Assembly (NCBI GenBank): GCA_017395885.1
Contig: JAFQNM010000290.1
Coordinates: 1 to 6,344 of the forward strand
Direction of reading: 5' to 3'
DNA: 6,344 bases
DNA from: Clostridia bacterium
Lineage (GTDB): Bacteria; Bacillota; Clostridia; Oscillospirales; CAG-272
Part shown: positions 1-6,190 of the stretch, in pieces
How the letters are laid out: each line of letters begins with the position of its first letter
Position numbering within the stretch: position 1 is the stretch's first letter
Made by a program: the position numbers and the translations under genes
Notes under the pieces: generated by a model
The model's input: the letters and a program-made list of their open reading frames with translations, nothing else
Database searches by the model: none
What the model was told of the DNA's origin: nothing

Positions 1-2
1 GA

Positions 3-1850
3 GGCGAAGGAGCAGCGGGCTTCAACGAGCGTGCTGCCGATGTGAACTGTGACGGTATGGTTTCTCTGGTAGATGCCAATCTTATAACAAAAATGTTTGT
101 TGGAATCCCTCCCAGCAGGCAGACCGTCTTGCCGTGTGTTTCTTCAGTTGTGTATAAAGGCGGAGCATCTGCCGTTATCGGTGCGAAGAACGGATGCTGC
201 AGCTTCGGTATTGATCTTACGGGATTTGATTTTGAAGAGCGTGACCGCAATGCCGTTGCTGTTGATATTGATCTTCCCGAAGGAGCAGAAATCAGCGCTT
301 GCCCTATGTATAATAACAGAGAAGCAGCCTCGATAAACGAGAATTGCACTGCTGTCAGTACGGAATACGGATATGCATTTGAGCTTCCCGCTGAAAACGG
401 CAGAAGACTTACCGGCATCATGCTGGAGATAAGCGGATGCAGCACGTCCGTGGCCATTTCTGAGATGTATATGTGTAAAAACGTGGAGAGCGCAGAATGG
501 ATATGTGAGAACAGGATCGCTCCTGCAACCCTTGACCGTCAGTCTCTTTCTGTTAACCTCGAGGGTGAAAAAACTGCTATCAGACTTGTGGGTATGACGG
601 ATGACGACAGAAATAACACGAACGGTGGTATGTACCACGATTTTGTAAATACAAAGTGGCCCTCAATTGCTGTGGACGAAAACGATAACGTGTACGTTGT
701 TGGATCGGGAAACCGAATGGCCCACATTGATCCCTTCGGTAATACGCTGCTTACCGTCAGCCGTGACGGAGGAAAGACGTGGGGTAAGCCTCAGAATATC
801 AGCAATACTGTAATGGATGACAGAGATGCCGGAATTCTGTATCTCGGTAACGGAGAAATGCTTGTTTCATACTTTACCTCAGATGCTACCTCGTATCTGT
901 CCGGTGGTAGCAATTATTCTTCACTGAAGCCTTATTCACAGGGGGGAAGTGCACCAAACTGGGCGGCAGAATGGGATTCCTCATATAATCCCAAGGGCGG
1001 CATAATAGGAACGTATCTTGATATTATCTCTTATATAAATAGAACTGATTCCTCTTATGATATGAGTGCTGCTTCCTACATTATAAAGAGTACTGATTAC
1101 GGTGCAACTTGGAACACAGAGTACTATGATTTCCTTGGTGTCGGATACACGGCAAATGCTGCTGCAATGCTTGATAATTATCTTATAACCAGACCCGGAA
1201 CAGAGGTTCCCGTCACCTCTGCTCATGGTCCTATGCTCAGATCGGATGGAAGGATCATATTTGCAGGAAAGGTAATGAATGCAGTTGACAGGCCTATGGA
1301 TTCCATGGCAGTCTATATCAGCGATGACGGCCTTGAATGGAGCTATCTATCAGAGATCCCCACTCCCTACGGCTATTACTACAATAACTTCCATGAGCTT
1401 TCAGTTACTGAGAATGCTGACGGAGCACTTGTTTGCGCAATACGTGCCCAGACCTGTAACGATAAGCAGACAGCCCCCGCTGCTACCATATATACCGCCT
1501 TTTCATATGACGGTGGTATTACATGGACAGTTCCTCAGCCTACAGGACTTGACGGAACACCTCCTCACGTTGTTACGCTTGAAAACGGTGATATTATTAT
1601 GACGTATTCAGACAGGACAGATCCTCGCTCCATTCGTGCCGTTGTCAGCACAGATGGAGGAAGGACATGGTCTGAGGATGCAGTAATATCAGATAATTTC
1701 TTTAGCGGAGACGATATGGGCTATCCTGCAAGTGCAGTTCTTTCCGACGGAACGGTAGTCTCCGTTTGGTACGGAACATATAAGCCGGGAACGGCAAACG
1801 AGCAGTATTCCTCAATACTTTCAAAAAGATGGACTTATGAGCTCGACTAA
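3..1850 (+). CDS. Dockerin-containing sialidase-like (BNR/Asp-box) protein, 5'-truncated
   Basis: The frame is open to the left edge of the window, so the true start lies upstream; the GTG at 42 falls inside the dockerin repeat and is not a start. In order the protein shows a dockerin type I repeat (about 36-107), a beta-rich cysteine-containing region of about 150 residues with no family I recognise (about 110-600), and a sialidase-fold domain. That domain carries five Asp boxes: SRDGGKTW (759), STDYGATW (1089), the degenerate SDDGLEW (1320), SYDGGITW (1503) and STDGGRTW (1647). A DDRDAGI segment near 819 and a GYP...DGTVVSVWYGT block near 1716-1780 also fit BNR_2-type enzymes. By family knowledge it would be an exported glycosidase acting on sialylated or related glycans and anchored to a cohesin scaffold. 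I do not see the FRIP-type motif of classic GH33 sialidases, so the substrate is open. The gene ends at TAA just before a terminator. Fold confidence is high; exact activity is not known. Confidence 0.85.
   Translation, partial: GEGAAGFNERAADVNCDGMVSLVDANLITKMFVGIPPSRQTVLPCVSSVVYKGGASAVIGAKNGCCSFGIDLTGFDFEERDRNAVAVDIDLPEGAEISACPMYNNREAASINENCTAVSTEYGYAFELPAENGRRLTGIMLEISGCSTSVAISEMYMCKNVESAEWICENRIAPATLDRQSLSVNLEGEKTAIRLVGMTDDDRNNTNGGMYHDFVNTKWPSIAVDENDNVYVVGSGNRMAHIDPFGNTLLTVSRDGGKTWGKPQNISNTVMDDRDAGILYLGNGEMLVSYFTSDATSYLSGGSNYSSLKPYSQGGSAPNWAAEWDSSYNPKGGIIGTYLDIISYINRTDSSYDMSAASYIIKSTDYGATWNTEYYDFLGVGYTANAAAMLDNYLITRPGTEVPVTSAHGPMLRSDGRIIFAGKVMNAVDRPMDSMAVYISDDGLEWSYLSEIPTPYGYYYNNFHELSVTENADGALVCAIRAQTCNDKQTAPAATIYTAFSYDGGITWTVPQPTGLDGTPPHVVTLENGDIIMTYSDRTDPRSIRAVVSTDGGRTWSEDAVISDNFFSGDDMGYPASAVLSDGTVVSVWYGTYKPGTANEQYSSILSKRWTYELD
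36..107 (+). other. Dockerin type I calcium-binding repeat (probably the second of a pair)
   Basis: The residues ADVNCDGMVSLVDANLITK match the dockerin pattern DxNxDGxVxxxDAxxI, with the calcium-ligand positions D, N, D and D occupied. The residues just before it (AGFNERA) resemble the linker that joins the first and second dockerin repeats, so a first repeat probably lies immediately upstream of the window. A dockerin binds a cohesin module on a scaffoldin. Here the dockerin precedes the catalytic-type domain, whereas in most cellulosomal enzymes it is at the C-terminus. A cysteine in the loop (NCDG) is unusual but compatible with binding. Confidence 0.8.
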
Positions 1851-1851
1851 G

Positions 1852-1886
1852 AAAAAACACCTGTGCAGAATGCACAGGTGTTTTTT
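1852..1886. terminator. Bidirectional intrinsic terminator between convergent genes
   Basis: A perfect 10-bp stem (CACCTGTGCA at 1858-1867, TGCACAGGTG at 1871-1880) with a GAA loop is flanked by six A's on the left and six T's on the right. It therefore works as a hairpin plus T-tract in both directions. It sits 1 base after the stop of the sialidase-like gene, and its T-tract overlaps the stop codon of the minus-strand PPTase gene, so it can end both transcripts. Confidence 0.93.
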
Positions 1887-2397
1887 ACTTATATGCGATG
1901 CTCAGAATATAGCTTTTTTCATCAAATGATATGTTGAATGAAAGAGTGCTGCAGGTTTTTTCTTTTTTTGAAATAACGCCCTCTCCGGTCATTTTACCGT
2001 ATGCCTCATTTCTTGTCCACAGGCGGAAGAACTCTTCCTTTGAGGTGATGTCAGCCTTGAGAAAGCGCTTTGCAAGCCGATTCTTTTGTTCAAGGTCAAA
2101 TTTCTTCGGAACATACTCAATATCAGCGCCCAATGAGGATGCATCAACAGGGATAGCGATAATACCGTTATCCTCAATAGTTCTGTTGCAGGCAATTGCA
2201 ACTATAGCGCATTCCTCGGAATGAGAAATTGAAAAATCAATATCTTCAGCCTCTATATATGGTCGGCCACTATCAGATATCAAAATTTCAGTGTCGGGAT
2301 ATCCCAGCTTCTCAAGCACAAATGAGAGCAGCCTTCTGCCTTCTCTGTGCTGGCTTTCTCTGCTGCTGTCACATTGAGAAAAGGCAAGATATATCAT
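1885..2397 (-). CDS. Sfp-type 4'-phosphopantetheinyl transferase
   Basis: The 170-residue product would move the phosphopantetheine arm of CoA onto a conserved serine of a carrier protein; the obvious partner is the carrier protein encoded at 3219-3443. Visible family motifs are GRPYI (44-48), FSISHSE (55-61), GADIE (90-94) and WTRNEAYGK (127-135). By alignment to Sfp, D92, E94 and E131 would bind Mg2+ and K135 is the catalytic-type lysine. The usual first lysine of the W-x-x-K-E-A-x-x-K motif is asparagine here (N130). The protein is shorter than Sfp (about 224 residues), mainly in the N-terminal part. The ATG overlaps the TGA of the upstream glycosyltransferase gene by 4 bases (ATGA) and has only a weak purine-rich site before it, so translational coupling is likely. 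The PPTase family call is strong; target specificity is inferred from context. Confidence 0.88.
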   Translation of the reverse strand: MIYLAFSQCDSSRESQHREGRRLLSFVLEKLGYPDTEILISDSGRPYIEAEDIDFSISHSEECAIVAIACNRTIEDNGIIAIPVDASSLGADIEYVPKKFDLEQKNRLAKRFLKADITSKEEFFRLWTRNEAYGKMTGEGVISKKEKTCSTLSFNISFDEKSYILSIAYK

Positions 2398-3164
2398 TTC
2401 TTTTTAAGCTTGTATATCCACGTTCCGAAATAGAACTTGGGTAGTTTCATCATTCTTCCGATTCTTTTCGGCTCGCAGAGCAGTCGATAAAACCATTCGA
2501 GACCGAGCTTAATAAAAAGCTTGGGGGCTCTTTTAACGTTACCGGAATATACGTCAAGACTACCTCCGAGTCCGAGATATACTTTCACGTTTGGGAGCTT
2601 TGAGCGATTTTCGTGTATCCACTTTTCCTGCAGAGGAGCACCGAGGCAAACGAAAAGAATTTCTGCGCCGGATTCATTGATCAGGCGGATAGTTTCTTCG
2701 TTTTCCTCTCCATCCTTTTTACAGTATCCGTCCCTTGTTCCGGAAACTATTATGCCGGGGAATTTCTTTTCAAAAACAGGAATACACTGGTCAGCTACAC
2801 CGATACCGCTCTCGGTTCTTGAGGCATCCTTTCCTCCGAAGAGATAAACGCCCTTGCCATTTCTTGCGGCAATATCCAGTACTCTTTCTCCGAGCTCAAC
2901 TCCGGCAACCTTCTGCTTCAAGGGTGTTTTAAGTATTTTCGAGGCTTTTACAACGCCAATTCCGTCGGGAACGATAAGTTCGGCGGAATTAACAGTTTCA
3001 TAAAAAGCTTCATTCTCAATGCACATTTGAACGATCTCAGGATTGGGAGTGTAGATTGCAGTAGTTTCTCCCCTGAGCAAGCGCTCCTCCACGTATGCAG
3101 CAGCCTCGTCCATTGTAACATTTGCAAAATATACGCCCCTGATATTTATTTTTTGAATTTCCAT
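2394..3164 (-). CDS. tagA: WecG/TagA/CpsF-family glycosyltransferase (GT26)
   Basis: The 256-residue product resembles TagA, which transfers N-acetylmannosamine from UDP-ManNAc to undecaprenyl-diphosphate-GlcNAc on the inner face of the membrane, the committed linkage-unit step of wall teichoic acid synthesis. Motifs seen (numbered from this start) are YTPNPEIV (38-45), PDGIGVV (66-72), YLFGG (107-111), CLGAPLQEKW (173-182), GLGGSLDVYSG (198-208) and the C-terminal RAPKLF...WFYRLL.EPKRIGRM region (212-238), which mediates membrane association in this family. T39, N41 and D67 fit the conserved active-site residues. The usual arginine before the V-x-G segment appears to be a lysine (K85). An in-frame ATG exists at 3215, but it would run translation through a terminator hairpin and lacks a good site. 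The ATG at 3164 has GAAAGG 9 bases upstream. Donor sugar is inferred from family, not shown; the protein could instead serve another glycopolymer. Confidence 0.88.
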   Translation of the reverse strand: MEIQKINIRGVYFANVTMDEAAAYVEERLLRGETTAIYTPNPEIVQMCIENEAFYETVNSAELIVPDGIGVVKASKILKTPLKQKVAGVELGERVLDIAARNGKGVYLFGGKDASRTESGIGVADQCIPVFEKKFPGIIVSGTRDGYCKKDGEENEETIRLINESGAEILFVCLGAPLQEKWIHENRSKLPNVKVYLGLGGSLDVYSGNVKRAPKLFIKLGLEWFYRLLCEPKRIGRMMKLPKFYFGTWIYKLKKK

Positions 3165-3173
3165 AAATCTCAG

Positions 3174-3179
3174 CCTTTC
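3174..3179 (-). promoter_or_regulatory. Ribosome binding site deciding the tagA start
   Basis: GAAAGG on the minus strand lies 9 bases before the ATG at 3164. No comparable site precedes the upstream in-frame ATG at 3215, so the shorter protein is preferred. Confidence 0.65.
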
Positions 3180-3185
3180 ATAATG

Positions 3186-3208
3186 AAAAAGGCTGCCAAG
3201 GCAGCCTT
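3186..3208 (-). terminator. Intra-operon intrinsic terminator or attenuator after the ACP gene
   Basis: Read on the minus strand, AAGGCTGC, loop CTTG and GCAGCCTT form an 8-bp stem, and the last T's run into TTT to give a five-T tract. It begins 10 bases past the ACP stop codon and ends only about 20 bases before the tagA start, so no promoter fits between it and tagA. The T-tract is short, which favours partial read-through. The result would be more carrier-protein mRNA than tagA-PPTase mRNA. Confidence 0.75.
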
Positions 3209-3218
3209 GTTTCATAAA

Positions 3219-3443
3219 TTATTTTGCAGATTCAAGATATGCAACAACGTCGCCAACAGTAACAAATTTATGAATATCGTCATCGCTGATAGAAACGCCG
3301 AACGTATCCTCGCAGAGAAGAACAAGGTCAGCAAGCTCAAGAGAGTTGATGCCGAGGTCGTTAACGAGCTGTGTTTCGGGGGTGATGTCACTTGCGCTGA
3401 TGTCGAGTTCGTTTACAAGAAGCTCGATTACCTTATTATACAT
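3219..3443 (-). CDS. Acyl carrier protein (dedicated, non-canonical DSL motif)
   Basis: This 74-residue acidic helical protein has the carrier-protein pattern around the attachment serine: NDLGINSLELADLVLLCEDTFG. S34 would receive phosphopantetheine, presumably from the PPTase encoded at 1885-2397. The aspartate of the usual DSL motif is asparagine (N33), a change seen in specialised carrier proteins and unlike housekeeping AcpP. The end (DDDIHKFVTVGDVVAYLE) matches helices III-IV of ACPs. The start has AGGAG at 3453-3457, 9 bases upstream. The gene lies 28 bases downstream of the AMP-ligase gene, which points to the ligase as the enzyme that loads it. It could also be a DltC-like carrier, but the adjacent ligase is not DltA-like. 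It is followed directly by an intrinsic terminator. Confidence 0.92.
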   Translation of the reverse strand: MYNKVIELLVNELDISASDITPETQLVNDLGINSLELADLVLLCEDTFGVSISDDDIHKFVTVGDVVAYLESAK

Positions 3444-3471
3444 TGGTTTATTCTCCTTATAATTTAATTAT

Positions 3472-5178
3472 TTATTTTACAAGAAAACGCTTGATCTTCT
3501 TGGATAGTGTTCTCTCAAAGGGATCTTTTCTTATCTCAAAGCGAGCAATGTGCTTGTAGGAGGGAAGAGTGCGGTTGATCTGAGCGATAGCTTCCTTAAG
3601 AATGAAGCTTATTGCAGTATCGGTGGTGCCTTCACCGAGAACCTCGTAGTCAGGAACGATAACTGCTGTGATGCAAACACCCTCATCGCTGTCTCTGCCG
3701 ATAACTACGCATTCTTTGATTGCAGAAATCCTGTAGAGATAGTCCTCAAGCTCCTCGGGATAAATGTTTTTACCGTTGGAGGCAATAATAACGTTCTTGA
3801 GACGTCCTGTAATGTAAATATAGCCCTTCTTGTCAACCGTACCGATGTCGCCTGTACGGAACCAGCCGTCCTCTGTGAGCACCTCTGCAGTTGCCTCATC
3901 GTTTTCGTAGTATCCCATCATAACGTTGTCTCCCTTAACGAGGATCTCGCCCTCATCGCCAACGCTGTCGGGGAGCTTATCGATCTTAACCTCAACACCC
4001 TCAACAGGCTGACCAACAGATTTGAAAGAAACTCTGCCGGGACGGTTAACGGAAACGAGAGGAGAGCACTCGGTAATTCCGTAGCCCTGAAGAACTGTGA
4101 TACCGAAGGAATAGAAATCCTTAACGATCTGAGGATCGAGAGGAGCACCGCCAGCTACGATACTCTTAAGCCTGCCGCCGAAAACTGCTGTGATATCAGA
4201 GAAGAGCTTTTCTCTAATGTCAACGCCTGTCTTGAGCAGGGCATCGCTTACGGACATACCTGTACGGACCTTCTTTTCTATGCCCTTCTTCTTGATCTCT
4301 GCCCATATCTTTTTGTGGATAGTCTCAAGGAAGAGGGGAACAAGGATAACCGCTGTGGGCTTATACTCCTTGAAATAGCGTGTCGCATAACGAACACCCT
4401 CACAGATTACTACTGTTGCACCGATATTTGCACCGGAGATCTGAGTTGTGGAGAGCTCGTATGTGTGGTGAATGGGAAGAACGGAAACGAGAACGTCATC
4501 CTTGTCATACTGCATAGATTTGCAGCATGCATTGCAACATGCAATGAAGTTCTTGTATGAAAGCATAACACCCTTGCTTGTTCCGGTAGTTCCGGATGTG
4601 AAGAGAATTGCTGCCATACGTTCAAGGTCGGTTTCCTGATCGTCGTATCTTGTGTCGCCACCCTCTAAGAGTGCCGCACCTACCTCAAGCATCGACTTGA
4701 AGGGAATAACTCTGCTGTCATTAAATTCAGAGGGTGCCACGGGAATAAAGCAATCAATGAAGGAGAGCGCAGATGCAGCGCCTTCTACCTTTTCATTGAG
4801 AGCAGCTGTATACACGATAGCAGAGCAACCGGCGATTTTTGCAAACTCAGCCATCTGAGCTGCGTCGACCTCTCTGTCAAGAGGCACGGCAACACCGCCT
4901 GTTATAACTGTAGCATAAAAAGCGATCATCCAGCAGGGATGAGTATCACCAATGATGGCGATACGCTTGCCGGCGAGACCTTTTTCATAAAGAGCAGTAG
5001 CAAAGCTCTTAACATCCTCACCAAATTCGATGAAGGTCTTTTCGTGCATTTCGCCATTGTCCTTGTAGATATACTGGACCTTATCCGCATAAACCTCGGC
5101 ATTCTTCTGGAGCATCTGCTTGAAGCTTGTAACTTCGTCTGCAGGCACAGCCTTTTTCAGGTTATTATATGTTCTCAT
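3472..5178 (-). CDS. AMP-forming acyl ligase (long-chain acyl-CoA/acyl-ACP synthetase type)
   Basis: The 568-residue product is an adenylate-forming enzyme that activates a carboxylic acid with ATP and passes it to a thiol, either CoA or the phosphopantetheine arm of the adjacent ACP. Motifs numbered from this start are the P-loop FTSGTTGTSKG (193-203), HHTYE (237-241), GYGITE (365-370), TGD (442-444), hinge GRLKN (458-462) and NGKNIYPEELE. The C-terminal RTLSKKIKR holds the catalytic lysine K561; the usual SGK is SKK here. The insert GGRLKSIVAGGAPL (about 334-347) is typical of long-chain acyl-CoA synthetases rather than DltA or peptide-synthetase domains. An ATG at 5259 is in frame, but it would lie about 2 bases from the predicted transcription start, so the ATG at 5178 is preferred. 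Its site (GGAG, 12 bases upstream) is imperfect, and a TTG at 5199 preceded by AGAGG is an alternative. The acyl substrate is unknown; acyl-ACP synthetase activity is inferred from the neighbouring ACP and PPTase. Confidence 0.9.
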   Translation of the reverse strand: MRTYNNLKKAVPADEVTSFKQMLQKNAEVYADKVQYIYKDNGEMHEKTFIEFGEDVKSFATALYEKGLAGKRIAIIGDTHPCWMIAFYATVITGGVAVPLDREVDAAQMAEFAKIAGCSAIVYTAALNEKVEGAASALSFIDCFIPVAPSEFNDSRVIPFKSMLEVGAALLEGGDTRYDDQETDLERMAAILFTSGTTGTSKGVMLSYKNFIACCNACCKSMQYDKDDVLVSVLPIHHTYELSTTQISGANIGATVVICEGVRYATRYFKEYKPTAVILVPLFLETIHKKIWAEIKKKGIEKKVRTGMSVSDALLKTGVDIREKLFSDITAVFGGRLKSIVAGGAPLDPQIVKDFYSFGITVLQGYGITECSPLVSVNRPGRVSFKSVGQPVEGVEVKIDKLPDSVGDEGEILVKGDNVMMGYYENDEATAEVLTEDGWFRTGDIGTVDKKGYIYITGRLKNVIIASNGKNIYPEELEDYLYRISAIKECVVIGRDSDEGVCITAVIVPDYEVLGEGTTDTAISFILKEAIAQINRTLPSYKHIARFEIRKDPFERTLSKKIKRFLVK

Positions 5179-5204
5179 AGAAATCCGTTTCTCCGGCAAA
5201 GAGT

Positions 5205-5235
5205 GCCTCTGCCAAACAGCCGGGACTGGCAGGGC
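5205..5235 (-). other. Stem-loop in the 5' UTR of the acyl-ligase operon
   Basis: In the roughly 83-base leader of the ligase mRNA, CTGCCA pairs with TGGCAG (plus-strand 5209-5214 with 5227-5232). The stem extends past one bulged base by GCC/GGC (5205-5207 with 5233-5235), giving a 9-bp stem around a 12-base loop. It ends just before the GGAG preceding the ATG at 5178. It may stabilise the mRNA or tune initiation; no known regulatory RNA is recognised. Confidence 0.4.
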
Positions 5236-5267
5236 CTTGTTGGTGCAGTATGCATCCATACAAAATA

Positions 5268-5296
5268 ATTATAATATTATTCATTAATTCTGTCAA
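5268..5296 (-). promoter_or_regulatory. Consensus sigma-A promoter of the ligase-ACP-tagA-PPTase operon
   Basis: On the minus strand, TTGACA (5291-5296) is followed by exactly 17 bases and then TATAAT (5268-5273), a perfect vegetative promoter. The predicted start is near 5261, leaving a leader of about 83 bases to the ATG at 5178. It lies in the 62-base gap after tagD. I see no convincing terminator after tagD, so tagD transcripts may also read into this operon. Confidence 0.88.
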
Positions 5297-5321
5297 GAAA
5301 AACTTGTTTTATACCAGGGAA

Positions 5322-5714
5322 TTATTTCTTGTTCAGGTCGCTTTTGATCTGTGTTGTTGAAACCTCGGGAGTACGCTCAAGGTAAACTACCTCGCAGTAG
5401 TCGGAGAGAAAATCGAATTTGCCCTTCCAGTCATCTCCCATAACAAAGGTGTCAACGTGGTATTCCTTAACGTCTGAGATCTTCTGATCCCAGTTGTCCT
5501 CCGGAATAACCAGGTCAACGTAACGAACGGCCTCAAGAAGCTGCTTGCGCTTCTCATAGTCGAAATAACATTTTTTCTGCTTTTTGTTCCAGTTGAATTC
5601 ATCGGTGGAAAGCGCGACGATGAGGTAATCTCCGTGCTGCTTAGCCCGCCTAAGAAGGTTTATGTGACCGTAATGAAGAAGGTCAAAGGTTCCGTAGGTG
5701 ATAACTCTTCTCAT
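5322..5714 (-). CDS. tagD: Glycerol-3-phosphate cytidylyltransferase
   Basis: The 130-residue product matches the length and motifs of TagD, which makes CDP-glycerol from CTP and sn-glycerol-3-phosphate in the cytoplasm, the activated unit for poly(glycerol phosphate) wall teichoic acids. It begins with YGTFDLLHYGHINLL, whose HYGH (14-17) is the HxGH nucleotide-binding motif. STDEFN (36-41) and GDDWKGKFD (93-101) follow, and RTPEVSTTQIK (114-124) matches the family's RTxGISTT signature with the glycine replaced by glutamate. The start codon at 5714 has AGAGG 5 bases upstream and an extended -10 promoter at 5749-5777. It is the first of five co-directional genes. It could belong to a related cytidylyltransferase acting on another phospho-alcohol, but the motifs favour glycerol-3-phosphate. 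Confidence 0.93.
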   Translation of the reverse strand: MRRVITYGTFDLLHYGHINLLRRAKQHGDYLIVALSTDEFNWNKKQKKCYFDYEKRKQLLEAVRYVDLVIPEDNWDQKISDVKEYHVDTFVMGDDWKGKFDFLSDYCEVVYLERTPEVSTTQIKSDLNKK

Positions 5715-5748
5715 AAGCTCCTCTGCAAAAATGGAATATTTCTGATAA

Positions 5749-5777
5749 ATTATACCATTTTAGTGTTCAAAAGTCAA
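5749..5777 (-). promoter_or_regulatory. Sigma-A promoter of tagD (extended -10)
   Basis: On the minus strand, TTGACT (5772-5777), a 17-base spacer and TATAAT (5749-5754) form a near-perfect promoter, with the extended -10 dinucleotide TG one base upstream of TATAAT. The predicted start is near 5742, giving a leader of about 28 bases before the tagD ATG. Confidence 0.85.
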
Positions 5778-5846
5778 GAGAATGAAGAAGGTGATAATGC
5801 CCGCTGGGATAATTTAATTTTTGTTTAAATGAATTGTAAAATAACA

Positions 5847-5874
5847 TTGACATTTGGCGAAAATACTGTATAAT
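5847..5874 (+). promoter_or_regulatory. Sigma-A promoter of the potA-like operon
   Basis: TTGACA (5847-5852) and TATAAT (5869-5874) are separated by 16 bases on the plus strand. The predicted start is near 5881, so the mRNA would carry a leader of about 321 bases before the ATG at 6202. The promoter is divergent from that of tagD; the two -35 boxes are about 70 bases apart. Confidence 0.85.
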
Positions 5875-6113
5875 ATTCTTGTTATTAAACTCTAAATTAA
5901 ATATGCACGATTTTTGCATCTGTGCTGACAACACCGTCGAGAGCAAAGTATCGGCGGTGCTCCTCAAACATCCGATATTCAACTGTTGTTTGGCAGTAAC
6001 GCAATATATGCGTTCGGATGTTCACAAGTGTCAGTTCCGAACAGGAACCGGAAGTGTAGAATCACTTTGAGAAACCGTATGCTGCAGCTACTATCTGTAG
6101 TTTGTAACACACT

Positions 6114-6190
6114 CTTTGCGGGGGCTGCGGTTAGGCATTTGTGAGTTCGCGCAGAGCTGTAATACGGCTTTCGCGGTCTTGGCCGCAAAG
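6114..6190 (+). promoter_or_regulatory. Junction that pairs into the ribosome binding site of the potA-like gene
   Basis: CTTTGCGG (6114-6121) pairs perfectly with CCGCAAAG (6183-6190), closing a domain with two internal hairpins: CTGCG/CGCAG (6125-6129 with 6150-6154) and AGCTG/CGGCT (6155-6159 with 6165-6169). The closing helix takes in AAAG of the AAAGGGGG ribosome binding site. The CCGC at 6183-6186 can instead pair with GCGG at 6173-6176, so two exclusive folds are possible. Confidence 0.55.

Noticed and set aside
144..638. Open frame of 164 codons on the minus strand in the sialidase-like gene
   Set aside because: It is antisense to a clearly coding frame and has no family motif.
3165..3215. 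17-residue N-terminal extension of the TagA-type protein
   Set aside because: It would be encoded by the terminator hairpin and lacks a ribosome binding site; the ATG at 3164 has GAAAGG at good spacing.
3550..4560. Long open frame of 336 codons on the plus strand inside the AMP-ligase gene
   Set aside because: It lies antisense to a ligase with all family motifs, shows no recognisable domain, and arises from the codon pattern of the real gene.
3219..5178. Assignment of ligase and ACP as DltA and DltC (D-alanylation)
   Set aside because: The ligase carries long-chain acyl synthetase inserts and is longer than DltA, and no DltB or DltD is present in the window.
5297..5340. Possible terminator after tagD (CAAG-T5-CTTG hairpin)
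   Set aside because: The stem is only 4 bp and is not followed by a T-tract; it overlaps the next promoter's -35 region.
5812..5830. AT-rich inverted repeat (ATTTAA...TTAAAT) between the divergent promoters
   Set aside because: Six-base arms of only A and T in an AT-rich spacer are expected by chance; no known operator is matched.
5903..6070. Possible 55-residue upstream ORF in the potA-like leader
   Set aside because: No ribosome binding site precedes the ATG, the product resembles nothing known, and the stretch is better explained as base-paired RNA.
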